Positions 6,715 to 13,036 of a stretch of 13,036 nt of DNA are shown one piece after another. Location: the NCBI GenBank assembly GCA_964245425.1, contig CAXTMV010000159.1, positions 1 to 13,036 on the forward strand, read 5' to 3'. The stretch's first letter is position 1, and each line of letters begins with the position of its first letter. Both the position numbers and the translations under genes were made by a program. The notes beneath the pieces are model-generated. The model did not search any database, had not been told where the DNA came from, and was given only the letters and a program-made list of their open reading frames with translations. Source of the stretch: JACMLD01 sp964245425 (GTDB taxonomy: Bacteria > Bacteroidota > Bacteroidia > Chitinophagales > Chitinophagaceae).

Positions 6715-7446
6715 ATGTGGCCGGTATGTAAAAAAGAATTTCGCCAGTTTTTCAGCAGCCTTACGGGCATGATAGCCCTGGCGGTGTTCCTGCTACTGAA
6801 TGGTTTATTCCTGTTTGTTTTCCCGGATACCAATATTATAGACTTCGGCTATGCCACACTCGATAAGTTTTTCGACCTGGCTCCCTGGATACTCACTTTC
6901 CTGATACCCGCCATTACCATGCGTAGCCTAGCCGAAGAATTTAAGGCCGGCACCTACGAGATCCTGCAAACCAAACCACTTGGGCAGGCCGCCGTGGTAA
7001 ATGGAAAATACCTGGGTTGCCTCCTGATTGTGCTGATGGCACTGCTGCCTACACTCTTATATGCATTCAGCATACAGTCGCTCAGCGCTGCCAATGCCGG
7101 CATCGACTTGGGAGGCACCGCAGGCTCTTATATCGGCTTGTTTTTCCTGGCGGCCGTATTTACTTCCATTGGCATCTGCTGCAGTAGTTTAACCGCCAAT
7201 GCGGTGGTTGCTTTTATCGTCAGTGCTTTTGCCTGTTTTATTTTATACAGCGGTTTCAACGCTGTCAGCCGCATCGGGTCGCTGGCAGCAGGTGCCGGCT
7301 ATTATATAGAGATGCTGGGCATCGATTTTCATTACCGCAGCATAAGCCGGGGTGTAATAGACAGCCGTGATATCATTTATTTTGTAAGCGTCATCGCGTT
7401 TTTTTTATTATTTACCCAACGCAACCTCATTAAAAGAAAGCCCTGA
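6715..7446 (+). CDS. gldF: Gliding motility ABC transporter permease GldF
   Basis: GldF is the integral-membrane subunit of the GldA-GldF-GldG ABC-transporter-like complex first linked to gliding in Flavobacterium johnsoniae. The product is 243 residues, the usual length, with six predicted membrane segments at about 17-36, 53-69, 100-120, 137-156, 163-182 and 218-235. Family segments are recognisable: FRQFFSSLTG at the N-terminus, FPDTNIIDFGYATLD after the first segment, FDLAPWILTFLIPAITMR, and the cytoplasmic EEFKAGTYEILQTKPL loop typical of ABC-2 permeases. The frame has a stop at 6709-6711, just before the ATG, so 6715 is the earliest possible start and fits the family. gldG starts on the next base after the stop codon. 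The ATPase gene gldA is not in the window; it is commonly encoded apart from gldFG. Confidence 0.95.
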   Translation: MWPVCKKEFRQFFSSLTGMIALAVFLLLNGLFLFVFPDTNIIDFGYATLDKFFDLAPWILTFLIPAITMRSLAEEFKAGTYEILQTKPLGQAAVVNGKYLGCLLIVLMALLPTLLYAFSIQSLSAANAGIDLGGTAGSYIGLFFLAAVFTSIGICCSSLTANAVVAFIVSAFACFILYSGFNAVSRIGSLAAGAGYYIEMLGIDFHYRSISRGVIDSRDIIYFVSVIAFFLLFTQRNLIKRKP

Positions 7447-9147
7447 ATGAAAAAGATACTGGCAGCCAAATACTGGTGGATCGTGTTGCTTGCCTGGCTG
7501 GTGCTGGTGAACATAGCCGCCTCCTGGTTTACCCTAAGGGCAGATCTTACCGCAGAAAAAAGATTCACTTTGTCTGGCGCTACTAAAAAAATGCTGAAAG
7601 GGCTGGAAGGGCCGGTGGCCATCACCGTATTCCTGGAGGGCGATTTACCCAAAGATTTTAAGAAACTGCGGAACAGCACCGCAGATTTGTTGCAGTCTTT
7701 TAAAGAATCAGGCAAAACCAATATTAAATATGTATTTGAAAAGCCGGGCAGCGGTTTAAATGATTCGGCCAAAACCTATTTCCTGGATTCTATGGCCCGG
7801 CTCGGCATCAGGGGCTATAATATCAAAGCCCAGGTAAAAGAAGGCGAAGGTACTGAGCAGAGAGAAGTGGTGCCTGGTGCCCTGGTGTCTTATAAAGGAA
7901 AGGTTATAGCGGTTGATTTGCTGGCCGGGCAAAACTCAGATTTAGACGAAGGTTCCATTAACCGCGCAGAAGCAACGCTGGAATATAAATTCGCCAGCGC
8001 CGTGCATAAAGTGACCACCGATTCTGCTCCTGCCATCGGCTACCTGCTCGGAAACGGGGAAATGTTTTCTGACCGCATCAAGGATCTGATAGATAATAAT
8101 ATCCGTAAGAATTATGGATTCGCATTCCTGCCCATCGACAGCGTGGCAGCCATACCGCCGGTTTTTAGTGCCATGATCGTCAACAAGCCCACGCAGAAAT
8201 TTACCGATGAACAAAAACTGAAAATAGACCAGTACGTTATGCAGGGCGGCAAGATCATGTGGATGATTGATAACCTCTATGCTGAAATGGACAGCCTGCA
8301 GCGAACCCAGAACGAGTTCATTGCTTTTGACAGGGGCCTTAACCTGGAAGACATCCTGTTCAAATACGGCGTACGCATCAACCAGGACCTGGTACAAGAT
8401 CTCAACTGTGATAAAATACCTTCCGTAATCGGCAATGCCGGTGGCAAACCGCAGATTCAGCTGCTGCCCTGGCCTTATTTTCCGCTGCTGACCAGTAACA
8501 ACAATAACCCGGTTTCAAAAAACCTCGACTATGTGCTTTCGCAGTTTCCGAATAGTATTGACACGGTAGAAGCGAAAGGAATAAAAAAAACATATCTGCT
8601 TACCACCTCCGATGCATCGCGGATACTCAGCTCGCCGGCAAAAGTGATGTGGAACAGCATCCAGAACGAAGAAGACATCAAAACCTTTACCAAATCATAT
8701 GTGCCCGTTTCCGTTTTGCTGGAAGGTAAATTCAACTCCCTGTACGCAAACCGAATCAGTGCTACCGTAAGAGCAGCCATGGAAGCGGCCCACCGGCCCT
8801 TCCAAGCGCAAGATGCGAGTGATAATAAAATGATTGTGGTGGCAGACGGCGATATAGCCCTCAATTTTGTTACCCAGAACGAAGGCCCGCTTAGCATGGG
8901 CCTCAACCCCTATACCAAAGCAAAATATGCCAACAGCGAATTTGTTATGAATTGTATTGAATACCTGGTAGACAATTCAGGCATCCTTGAAACCCGCAGC
9001 AAGGATCTGACGCTTCGCCTGCTCGACAAGAAAAAACTGGAAACGAATAAAACAACCTGGCAACTGATCAATGTGGGTCTTCCGCTGTTATTAGTCATTT
9101 TATTCAGCGGTATTTACCAGTTTGTACGCAAAAGAAAATATGCATAG
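7447..9147 (+). CDS. gldG: Gliding motility-associated ABC transporter substrate-binding protein GldG
   Basis: GldG is the second membrane component of the GldAFG complex. The 566-residue product has one N-terminal membrane segment (about 10-28), then the family opening RADLTAEKRFTLSGATKKML. A large domain outside the membrane follows, related to the DUF4350/ABC-type auxiliary family, with GNGE at 202-205 and VNKPTQKFTDEQKLKIDQYV in the middle. A second membrane segment near 541-558 is followed by the basic tail VRKRKY. Length and topology are those of normal GldG. The ATG directly follows the gldF stop codon (TGA then ATG), so the two are surely co-transcribed and probably translationally coupled. 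In organisms that do not glide, gldFG can still be present, so this pair alone does not prove motility. The 180 bp after it hold no terminator with a U-tract. Confidence 0.95.
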   Translation: MKKILAAKYWWIVLLAWLVLVNIAASWFTLRADLTAEKRFTLSGATKKMLKGLEGPVAITVFLEGDLPKDFKKLRNSTADLLQSFKESGKTNIKYVFEKPGSGLNDSAKTYFLDSMARLGIRGYNIKAQVKEGEGTEQREVVPGALVSYKGKVIAVDLLAGQNSDLDEGSINRAEATLEYKFASAVHKVTTDSAPAIGYLLGNGEMFSDRIKDLIDNNIRKNYGFAFLPIDSVAAIPPVFSAMIVNKPTQKFTDEQKLKIDQYVMQGGKIMWMIDNLYAEMDSLQRTQNEFIAFDRGLNLEDILFKYGVRINQDLVQDLNCDKIPSVIGNAGGKPQIQLLPWPYFPLLTSNNNNPVSKNLDYVLSQFPNSIDTVEAKGIKKTYLLTTSDASRILSSPAKVMWNSIQNEEDIKTFTKSYVPVSVLLEGKFNSLYANRISATVRAAMEAAHRPFQAQDASDNKMIVVADGDIALNFVTQNEGPLSMGLNPYTKAKYANSEFVMNCIEYLVDNSGILETRSKDLTLRLLDKKKLETNKTTWQLINVGLPLLLVILFSGIYQFVRKRKYA

Positions 9148-9302
9148 TCCGGAACAGCCAGTGCGGGGTTCCTGAAAACAGTTCAACATTTGATGGTTCA
9201 TAGTTCTTTTACCCGGCGGTTGTGTTAGTAGATGGCTACGCAAGCGGACGATGAGCCATCGAACCCCGAACTTTTGAAGGGATGGCTGAGAAAAAGAAGA
9301 AC

Positions 9303-9310
9303 TATCTTTG
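9303..9310 (+). promoter_or_regulatory. -7 box that sets the terC start
   Basis: TATCTTTG matches TAnnTTTG exactly and is identical to the mfd box. It lies 17 bp before the ATG at 9328. A TTTG at 9273-9276 is a possible but distant -33 element (26-bp spacer). Because the box lies downstream of the first in-frame ATG (9232), transcripts from it could only be translated from 9328. Confidence 0.5.
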
Positions 9311-9327
9311 CTTTTTTAAATGAATCA

Positions 9328-10269
9328 ATGACAAGAGAGCAGGTAACGTATCTGGTATTTGGAATTGCCCTGGTACTGGCACTGGTGTTTGATTTGGGCC
9401 TGCTGAGCAAAAAGTCTGCAGTGGTATCCACAAAAAAAGCCCTGCTGCAAACTATTTTCTGGGTGAGCCTGGCCTTTGGCTTTGGTATTTTTATAGCGGT
9501 TCAAAACGACCATCAACTGGCGGTTGAATATGTAAGCGCTTACCTGATGGAGTGGAGCCTGAGCATTGACAATATTTTTGTATTCATACTGATCTTCACT
9601 TTTTTTGGCGTCAAAGAAAAGCATTACGCACGTGTATTGCTGGTCGGCATCCTGATGGCCATCCTGCTGCGCATCATCTTTATATCGGTTGGCATTGAAC
9701 TGGTAGAACGCTTCCGGTGGATACTCTATGTTTTTGGGGTAATACTGGTATACACGGGTATTAAAATGTTCAGCGCCAAAAAAGACGAAGAGGTTGACCT
9801 GGAGCAGAACCGGATCTATAAATTGTTAAAAAGAGGACTGCCCCTTACAACCGAAGAAAACGGTATTCATCTTACAGTGATGAAAGACGGCAAGCGGGTT
9901 TATACAAAAATATTCGTGGTCATCATCATGTTGTCTACCATTGATGTGCTGTTTGCGCTGGATTCTATACCGGCCGTATTTGCCATTTCCCAGAACCGGC
10001 TGGTGGTATACACTTCTAATATATTTGCTGTACTGGGCCTGCGATCACTTTTCTTTTTGCTGAAAGGCGCGGTAGAAAAATTCAGTCACCTGCAACAGGG
10101 TATTGCGGTAGTGCTGGTTTTTATCGGTCTTAAAATGCTGGCCGAAATAAAATACATTAATATTCACCTGCCCGTGTATGTATCGCTGATTGTAATTGTT
10201 GTTTGCCTGGCAGGGGCAGTGCTGTATTCTGTTCAGGTGGCAAAAAAACACGAAAGGCCCGGTCAATAA
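9328..10269 (+). CDS. TerC/Alx family integral membrane protein
   Basis: The 313-residue product is a polytopic membrane protein of the TerC family, Alx subgroup; Alx-type members have been linked to manganese export. It has about nine hydrophobic segments (roughly 5-24, 40-57, 67-93, 101-123, 130-147, 194-219, 228-248, 256-273 and 282-302). The conserved polar membrane motifs are present: SLSIDN with D81 and N82, STIDVLFALDSIPAV with D206 and D212, and SNIFAVLGLRSLFF. The loop at about 150-193 has the Alx-like TEENGIHL segment. An earlier ATG at 9232 would add 32 hydrophilic residues with no family resemblance. The start at 9328 is preferred because MTREQVTYLVFG leads straight into the first membrane segment and a -7 box lies just upstream. 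The short leader has no room for the Mn2+ riboswitch that precedes E. coli alx. murF-alr follows after 24 bp, probably in one transcript. Confidence 0.9.
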   Translation: MTREQVTYLVFGIALVLALVFDLGLLSKKSAVVSTKKALLQTIFWVSLAFGFGIFIAVQNDHQLAVEYVSAYLMEWSLSIDNIFVFILIFTFFGVKEKHYARVLLVGILMAILLRIIFISVGIELVERFRWILYVFGVILVYTGIKMFSAKKDEEVDLEQNRIYKLLKRGLPLTTEENGIHLTVMKDGKRVYTKIFVVIIMLSTIDVLFALDSIPAVFAISQNRLVVYTSNIFAVLGLRSLFFLLKGAVEKFSHLQQGIAVVLVFIGLKMLAEIKYINIHLPVYVSLIVIVVCLAGAVLYSVQVAKKHERPGQ

Positions 10270-10293
10270 ACACCTTTTTTAATATCTTATTTA

Positions 10294-12774
10294 GTGTATA
10301 CCATTGAACAGATACATCGCATTGTGCAGGGCAGCTGGTTACAGCAGGCAACGGAGGCCCAGATAGAATACCTGCTGCCCGACAGCCGTACGGTATTGTT
10401 TCCTGCCAGCTCTCTTTTTTTTGCCTTAACAGGCCTGCGTCGGAACGGTCATGCCTTTTTATCGGAAGCCTACGATAAAGGGATCCGGAATTTTATTGTG
10501 TCGGAGCCCCATCCTGCCAGCCTCCCTGAAGGGGCCAATATCATACTGGTTAAAGATACCCTGCAGGCCCTGCAGCTGCTGGCTGCCCATCATCGCCGGC
10601 AGTTCTCTTACCCGGTTATCGGCATTACCGGCAGCAATGGCAAAACCACCGTTAAGGAATGGCTGAACCAGTTGCTGGAAGAGAAATATGCCATTGTACG
10701 CAGTCCCCGCAGTTATAACTCGCAATTGGGCGTTCCTTTGAGCGTGTGGCAGATGAGTAACCAATATACGCTGGGTTTATTTGAAGCCGGCATTTCGCAG
10801 CGCGGGGAAATGAGTAACCTGGAAAAAATGATCCGGCCCACCATCGGCATTTTTACCAATATCGGGGAAGCCCACAGCGAAGGGTTTATTCATCTCCGAG
10901 AGAAAGTAAAGGAAAAGCTGCAATTGTTCAGGCAGGCAGCCGTTATCATTTACTGCAGCGATTATCCTGAAATCAATGAAGGCCTGGCAGAACTGCTGCC
11001 ACAACTGCATAAACGGCCACAATTGATTGCCTGGAGCACCAAGACTATCGCGGCATTCCGGGTTGGTTCGCTGTTAAAAGACGATGCCCGCACTTATGTG
11101 ACAGCTGTTTACCAGGATGCATCCATTTCCTTCAGCATTCCGTTTACGGATGATGCCTCCCTTGAAAATGCCGTAACCTGTTATTGTACCCTGCTGTTCC
11201 TGGGTATGGATAACCGTTATATACAGGCACACATTGAAAAACTGGCCCCCGTAGCCATGCGGCTGGAGCTAAAGAAAGGGATCAATAACTGTTCGGTTAT
11301 CAATGACAGTTATTCCGCCGATCTCAGTTCGCTGAAGATAGCGCTCGATTTCCTGGCCCGCCAGCAGCAGCACACGCGTAAAACCGTCATTCTTTCGGAT
11401 ATCCCCCAGACAGGTAAAACAGAGCAGGAGCTGTACCGGCTGGTAGCCGCCACCCTGCAGGAAAAAAAGATTACGCGTTTTATCGGTATCGGTCCGCAGT
11501 TGCTGCGCTACCGGCAACTATTTGAAACAACTGTTGCGGAAACCGGTTTTTATGAAACTACAGAAGCTTTTAGAAAAGATTTTTACCGCTGGAAATTTCA
11601 GCAGGAAATCATTTTACTGAAAGGTGCGCGGGTATTTGCCTTTGAACAGTTATTGCCCCTGCTGGAACAGAAAGTACACCAGACCGTGCTGGAAATAAAC
11701 CTGAACGATGTGCTGCACAACCTGCAGCAATACCAGCGCATCATCAGGCCTTCTACCAAAATCATGGCCATGGTAAAAGCTGCCTCTTACGGAAGCGGCA
11801 CTTATGAAATTGCCAGCCTGCTGCAATTTCATAAAGCCGATTACCTGGCGGTTGCCTATACAGATGAAGGTGTTGAACTGCGAAAGGCAGGCATCAGCCT
11901 GCCTATTATGGTCATGAACCCCGAGCCCAATACCTTTGACGCATTGCTGCAGTATAACCTGGAGCCGGATATCTGGTCTTTTGAATTGCTGCGTGCCTTT
12001 AATGAACACCTGCGTAAAGAAGGGCTGCAACAATTTCCCGTACATATAGAACTGGAAACCGGTATGAACCGGCTTGGATTTGGCCTGGCAGGTATGGAAC
12101 AGCTGGCCACCAGATTGAGCACCGGCCATTGCCGGGTGCAATCTGTATTTACACACCTGGCCGCCAGCGAAGACCCCGCCAGCGATGATTTTACACTGCA
12201 ACAGGCAGAAAAATATTTCGCCGCTGTCAGCATCCTGCAAAAAAAGATTGCTTACCCCTTTCTGCAGCACATCGCCAATTCTGCGGCCATTGTGCGCCAT
12301 CCGCAATTACAACTGGATATGGTGCGCCTGGGCATTGGTTTGTATGGCATTGATCCGGCTGCCACCCATACACTTGACCTGCGGGAAGTCTCTACCCTTA
12401 CCACTACCATTGCCCAGGTAAAAAAAGTGAAAAAGGGCGACACGATTGGTTATGGCAGAAAGGGAATGGCCGCTACCGATACAACCATCGCCATTGTTCG
12501 GCTTGGTTATGCAGACGGCTATCCCAGGCGGCTGGGCAACGGCATCGGTAAAATGCTGGTTAACGGACAACTGGCACCGGTTATCGGCAGTATTAATATG
12601 GATATGACCATGCTGGATATTACCGCTACCGGCCCCGCAGCAGAAGGCGATGAAGTGATCGTGTTTGGACGACATTTATCTGTGCAGCAGGTGGCGGCCT
12701 GGGCACAAACCATTCCTTACGAGATCATGGCGGGCATCTCCCAGCGGGTAAAAAGGGTCTATTTCGAGGAATAA
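10294..12774 (+). CDS. murF/alr: Bifunctional MurF ligase / alanine racemase
   Basis: This 826-residue cytoplasmic fusion joins two steps of peptidoglycan precursor synthesis. The racemase makes D-alanine from L-alanine; the MurF half adds D-Ala-D-Ala to UDP-MurNAc-tripeptide using ATP. Residues 1 to about 455 are MurF: an N-terminal substrate domain (DSRTVLFPASSLFFAL), ATP loop GSNGKTT (113-119), the TNIGEAHSEGF segment (188-198), a Lys-rich helix (204-208) where the carbamylated lysine falls, and NDSYSAD (337-343). Residues about 462-826 are Alr: PLP lysine K495 in MVKAASYGSG, LETGMNRLGF, R678 in VRLGIGLYG, and catalytic Y739 in LGYADGYPR. The half lengths match the separate E. coli enzymes. 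The start is a GTG at 10294, chosen because the MYTIEQI-like beginning fits the family and no in-frame ATG lies near. The fusion is normal in Bacteroidota. It lies 24 bp after terC and 80 bp before lspA. Confidence 0.97.
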   Translation: MYTIEQIHRIVQGSWLQQATEAQIEYLLPDSRTVLFPASSLFFALTGLRRNGHAFLSEAYDKGIRNFIVSEPHPASLPEGANIILVKDTLQALQLLAAHHRRQFSYPVIGITGSNGKTTVKEWLNQLLEEKYAIVRSPRSYNSQLGVPLSVWQMSNQYTLGLFEAGISQRGEMSNLEKMIRPTIGIFTNIGEAHSEGFIHLREKVKEKLQLFRQAAVIIYCSDYPEINEGLAELLPQLHKRPQLIAWSTKTIAAFRVGSLLKDDARTYVTAVYQDASISFSIPFTDDASLENAVTCYCTLLFLGMDNRYIQAHIEKLAPVAMRLELKKGINNCSVINDSYSADLSSLKIALDFLARQQQHTRKTVILSDIPQTGKTEQELYRLVAATLQEKKITRFIGIGPQLLRYRQLFETTVAETGFYETTEAFRKDFYRWKFQQEIILLKGARVFAFEQLLPLLEQKVHQTVLEINLNDVLHNLQQYQRIIRPSTKIMAMVKAASYGSGTYEIASLLQFHKADYLAVAYTDEGVELRKAGISLPIMVMNPEPNTFDALLQYNLEPDIWSFELLRAFNEHLRKEGLQQFPVHIELETGMNRLGFGLAGMEQLATRLSTGHCRVQSVFTHLAASEDPASDDFTLQQAEKYFAAVSILQKKIAYPFLQHIANSAAIVRHPQLQLDMVRLGIGLYGIDPAATHTLDLREVSTLTTTIAQVKKVKKGDTIGYGRKGMAATDTTIAIVRLGYADGYPRRLGNGIGKMLVNGQLAPVIGSINMDMTMLDITATGPAAEGDEVIVFGRHLSVQQVAAWAQTIPYEIMAGISQRVKRVYFEE

Positions 12775-12835
12775 CCGCACAAACACCGGTGGCAACCGGC
12801 AAGAGGAAGGATTACCCCCCTGCCCATTAAACCAT

Positions 12836-12843
12836 TATATTTG
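12836..12843 (+). promoter_or_regulatory. Possible -7 box for lspA
   Basis: TATATTTG matches TAnnTTTG exactly and lies 11 bp before the lspA ATG at 12855. No TTG-type -33 element is evident in the C-rich sequence upstream. It suggests lspA can be transcribed apart from murF-alr. Confidence 0.45.
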
Positions 12844-12854
12844 CCAACTAAATA

Positions 12855-13036
12855 ATGAAACCGGTGAAGGGAAGAAATATCGCCTTTATAATCCTGATCA
12901 TTCTTTTTATTGACCAGGCACTGAAATACTGGGTTAAGACGCATATGCCGCTGAGCGAAGACTGGGATCAGTATCAAGCCATGCTCACCCCTTACGATCG
13001 CGGCCTGCGCCCCCTGGGCGGCAGCTGGTTCCAGGT
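12855..13036 (+). CDS. lspA: Lipoprotein signal peptidase (signal peptidase II), N-terminal part
   Basis: Only the first 60 codons are in the window; the gene runs off the right edge. LspA is an inner-membrane aspartyl protease that cleaves the signal peptide of prolipoproteins after lipid modification. The fragment begins MKPVKGRNIAFIILIILFID, a basic N-terminus and first membrane segment (about 9-27), followed by the family's first conserved box DQALKYWVK (D20, K24). The catalytic aspartates would lie beyond the edge. Between this box and the conserved WF (58-59) there are about 30 residues including YQAMLTPYDRGLRP, which seems longer than the usual short G-E-x-x-x-I-G-x-WF linker; this is judged from memory of the family. 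The ATG at 12855 follows an A/T-rich leader without a Shine-Dalgarno sequence. Confidence 0.85.
   Translation, partial: MKPVKGRNIAFIILIILFIDQALKYWVKTHMPLSEDWDQYQAMLTPYDRGLRPLGGSWFQ

Noticed and set aside
9152..9174. GGAAC/GTTCC dyad after gldG
   Set aside because: Five base pairs with a long loop and no U-tract; not distinguishable from chance.
12786..12799. Hairpin CCGGT-GGCA-ACCGG after murF-alr as a terminator
   Set aside because: The stem is only 5 bp and no T-run follows on either strand.

Overview
The window looks like ordinary chromosomal DNA from a Bacteroidota bacterium, most likely of the family Chitinophagaceae. The evidence is the gliding-motility pair gldF-gldG, a MurF-alanine racemase fusion typical of the phylum, protein sequences that read like Chitinophagaceae orthologues (recognised from memory, no search run), starts without Shine-Dalgarno sequences, and -7 boxes of the Bacteroidota type TAnnTTTG just upstream of several starts. 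No tRNA, rRNA, insertion sequence, phage gene or CRISPR array was found.

Layout: 1-422 is a non-coding tandem array of eight units with a 55-bp period, each with a GC-rich hairpin. It abuts the 3' end of a minus-strand isocitrate dehydrogenase gene (429-1880). A divergent intergenic region leads to apaG (2113-2499) and then mfd (2631-6035) on the plus strand. mfd converges on a minus-strand GNAT acetyltransferase gene (6105-6533). A second divergent region precedes gldF-gldG (6715-9147, stop and start directly adjacent). Then come a TerC/Alx-family membrane protein (9328-10269), the murF-alr fusion (10294-12774) and the first 60 codons of lspA (from 12855, cut by the window end).

The genes are housekeeping and envelope functions: TCA cycle (icd), transcription-coupled repair (mfd), ABC-transporter-like gliding components (gldFG), a probable metal transporter (TerC), peptidoglycan precursor and D-alanine synthesis (murF-alr) and lipoprotein maturation (lspA). 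There is no sign of a new defence or mobile system.

The less ordinary content is mainly in the gaps. The 55-bp array at the left edge is one example. Three other intergenic regions (2502-2607, 6041-6099, 6593-6665) each hold a long imperfect palindrome whose arms are built of 7-8-bp repeated phrases. Among the proteins, the isocitrate dehydrogenase carries Asp-Ile-Ala at the classical cofactor-specificity positions, which predicts NAD+ rather than NADP+.
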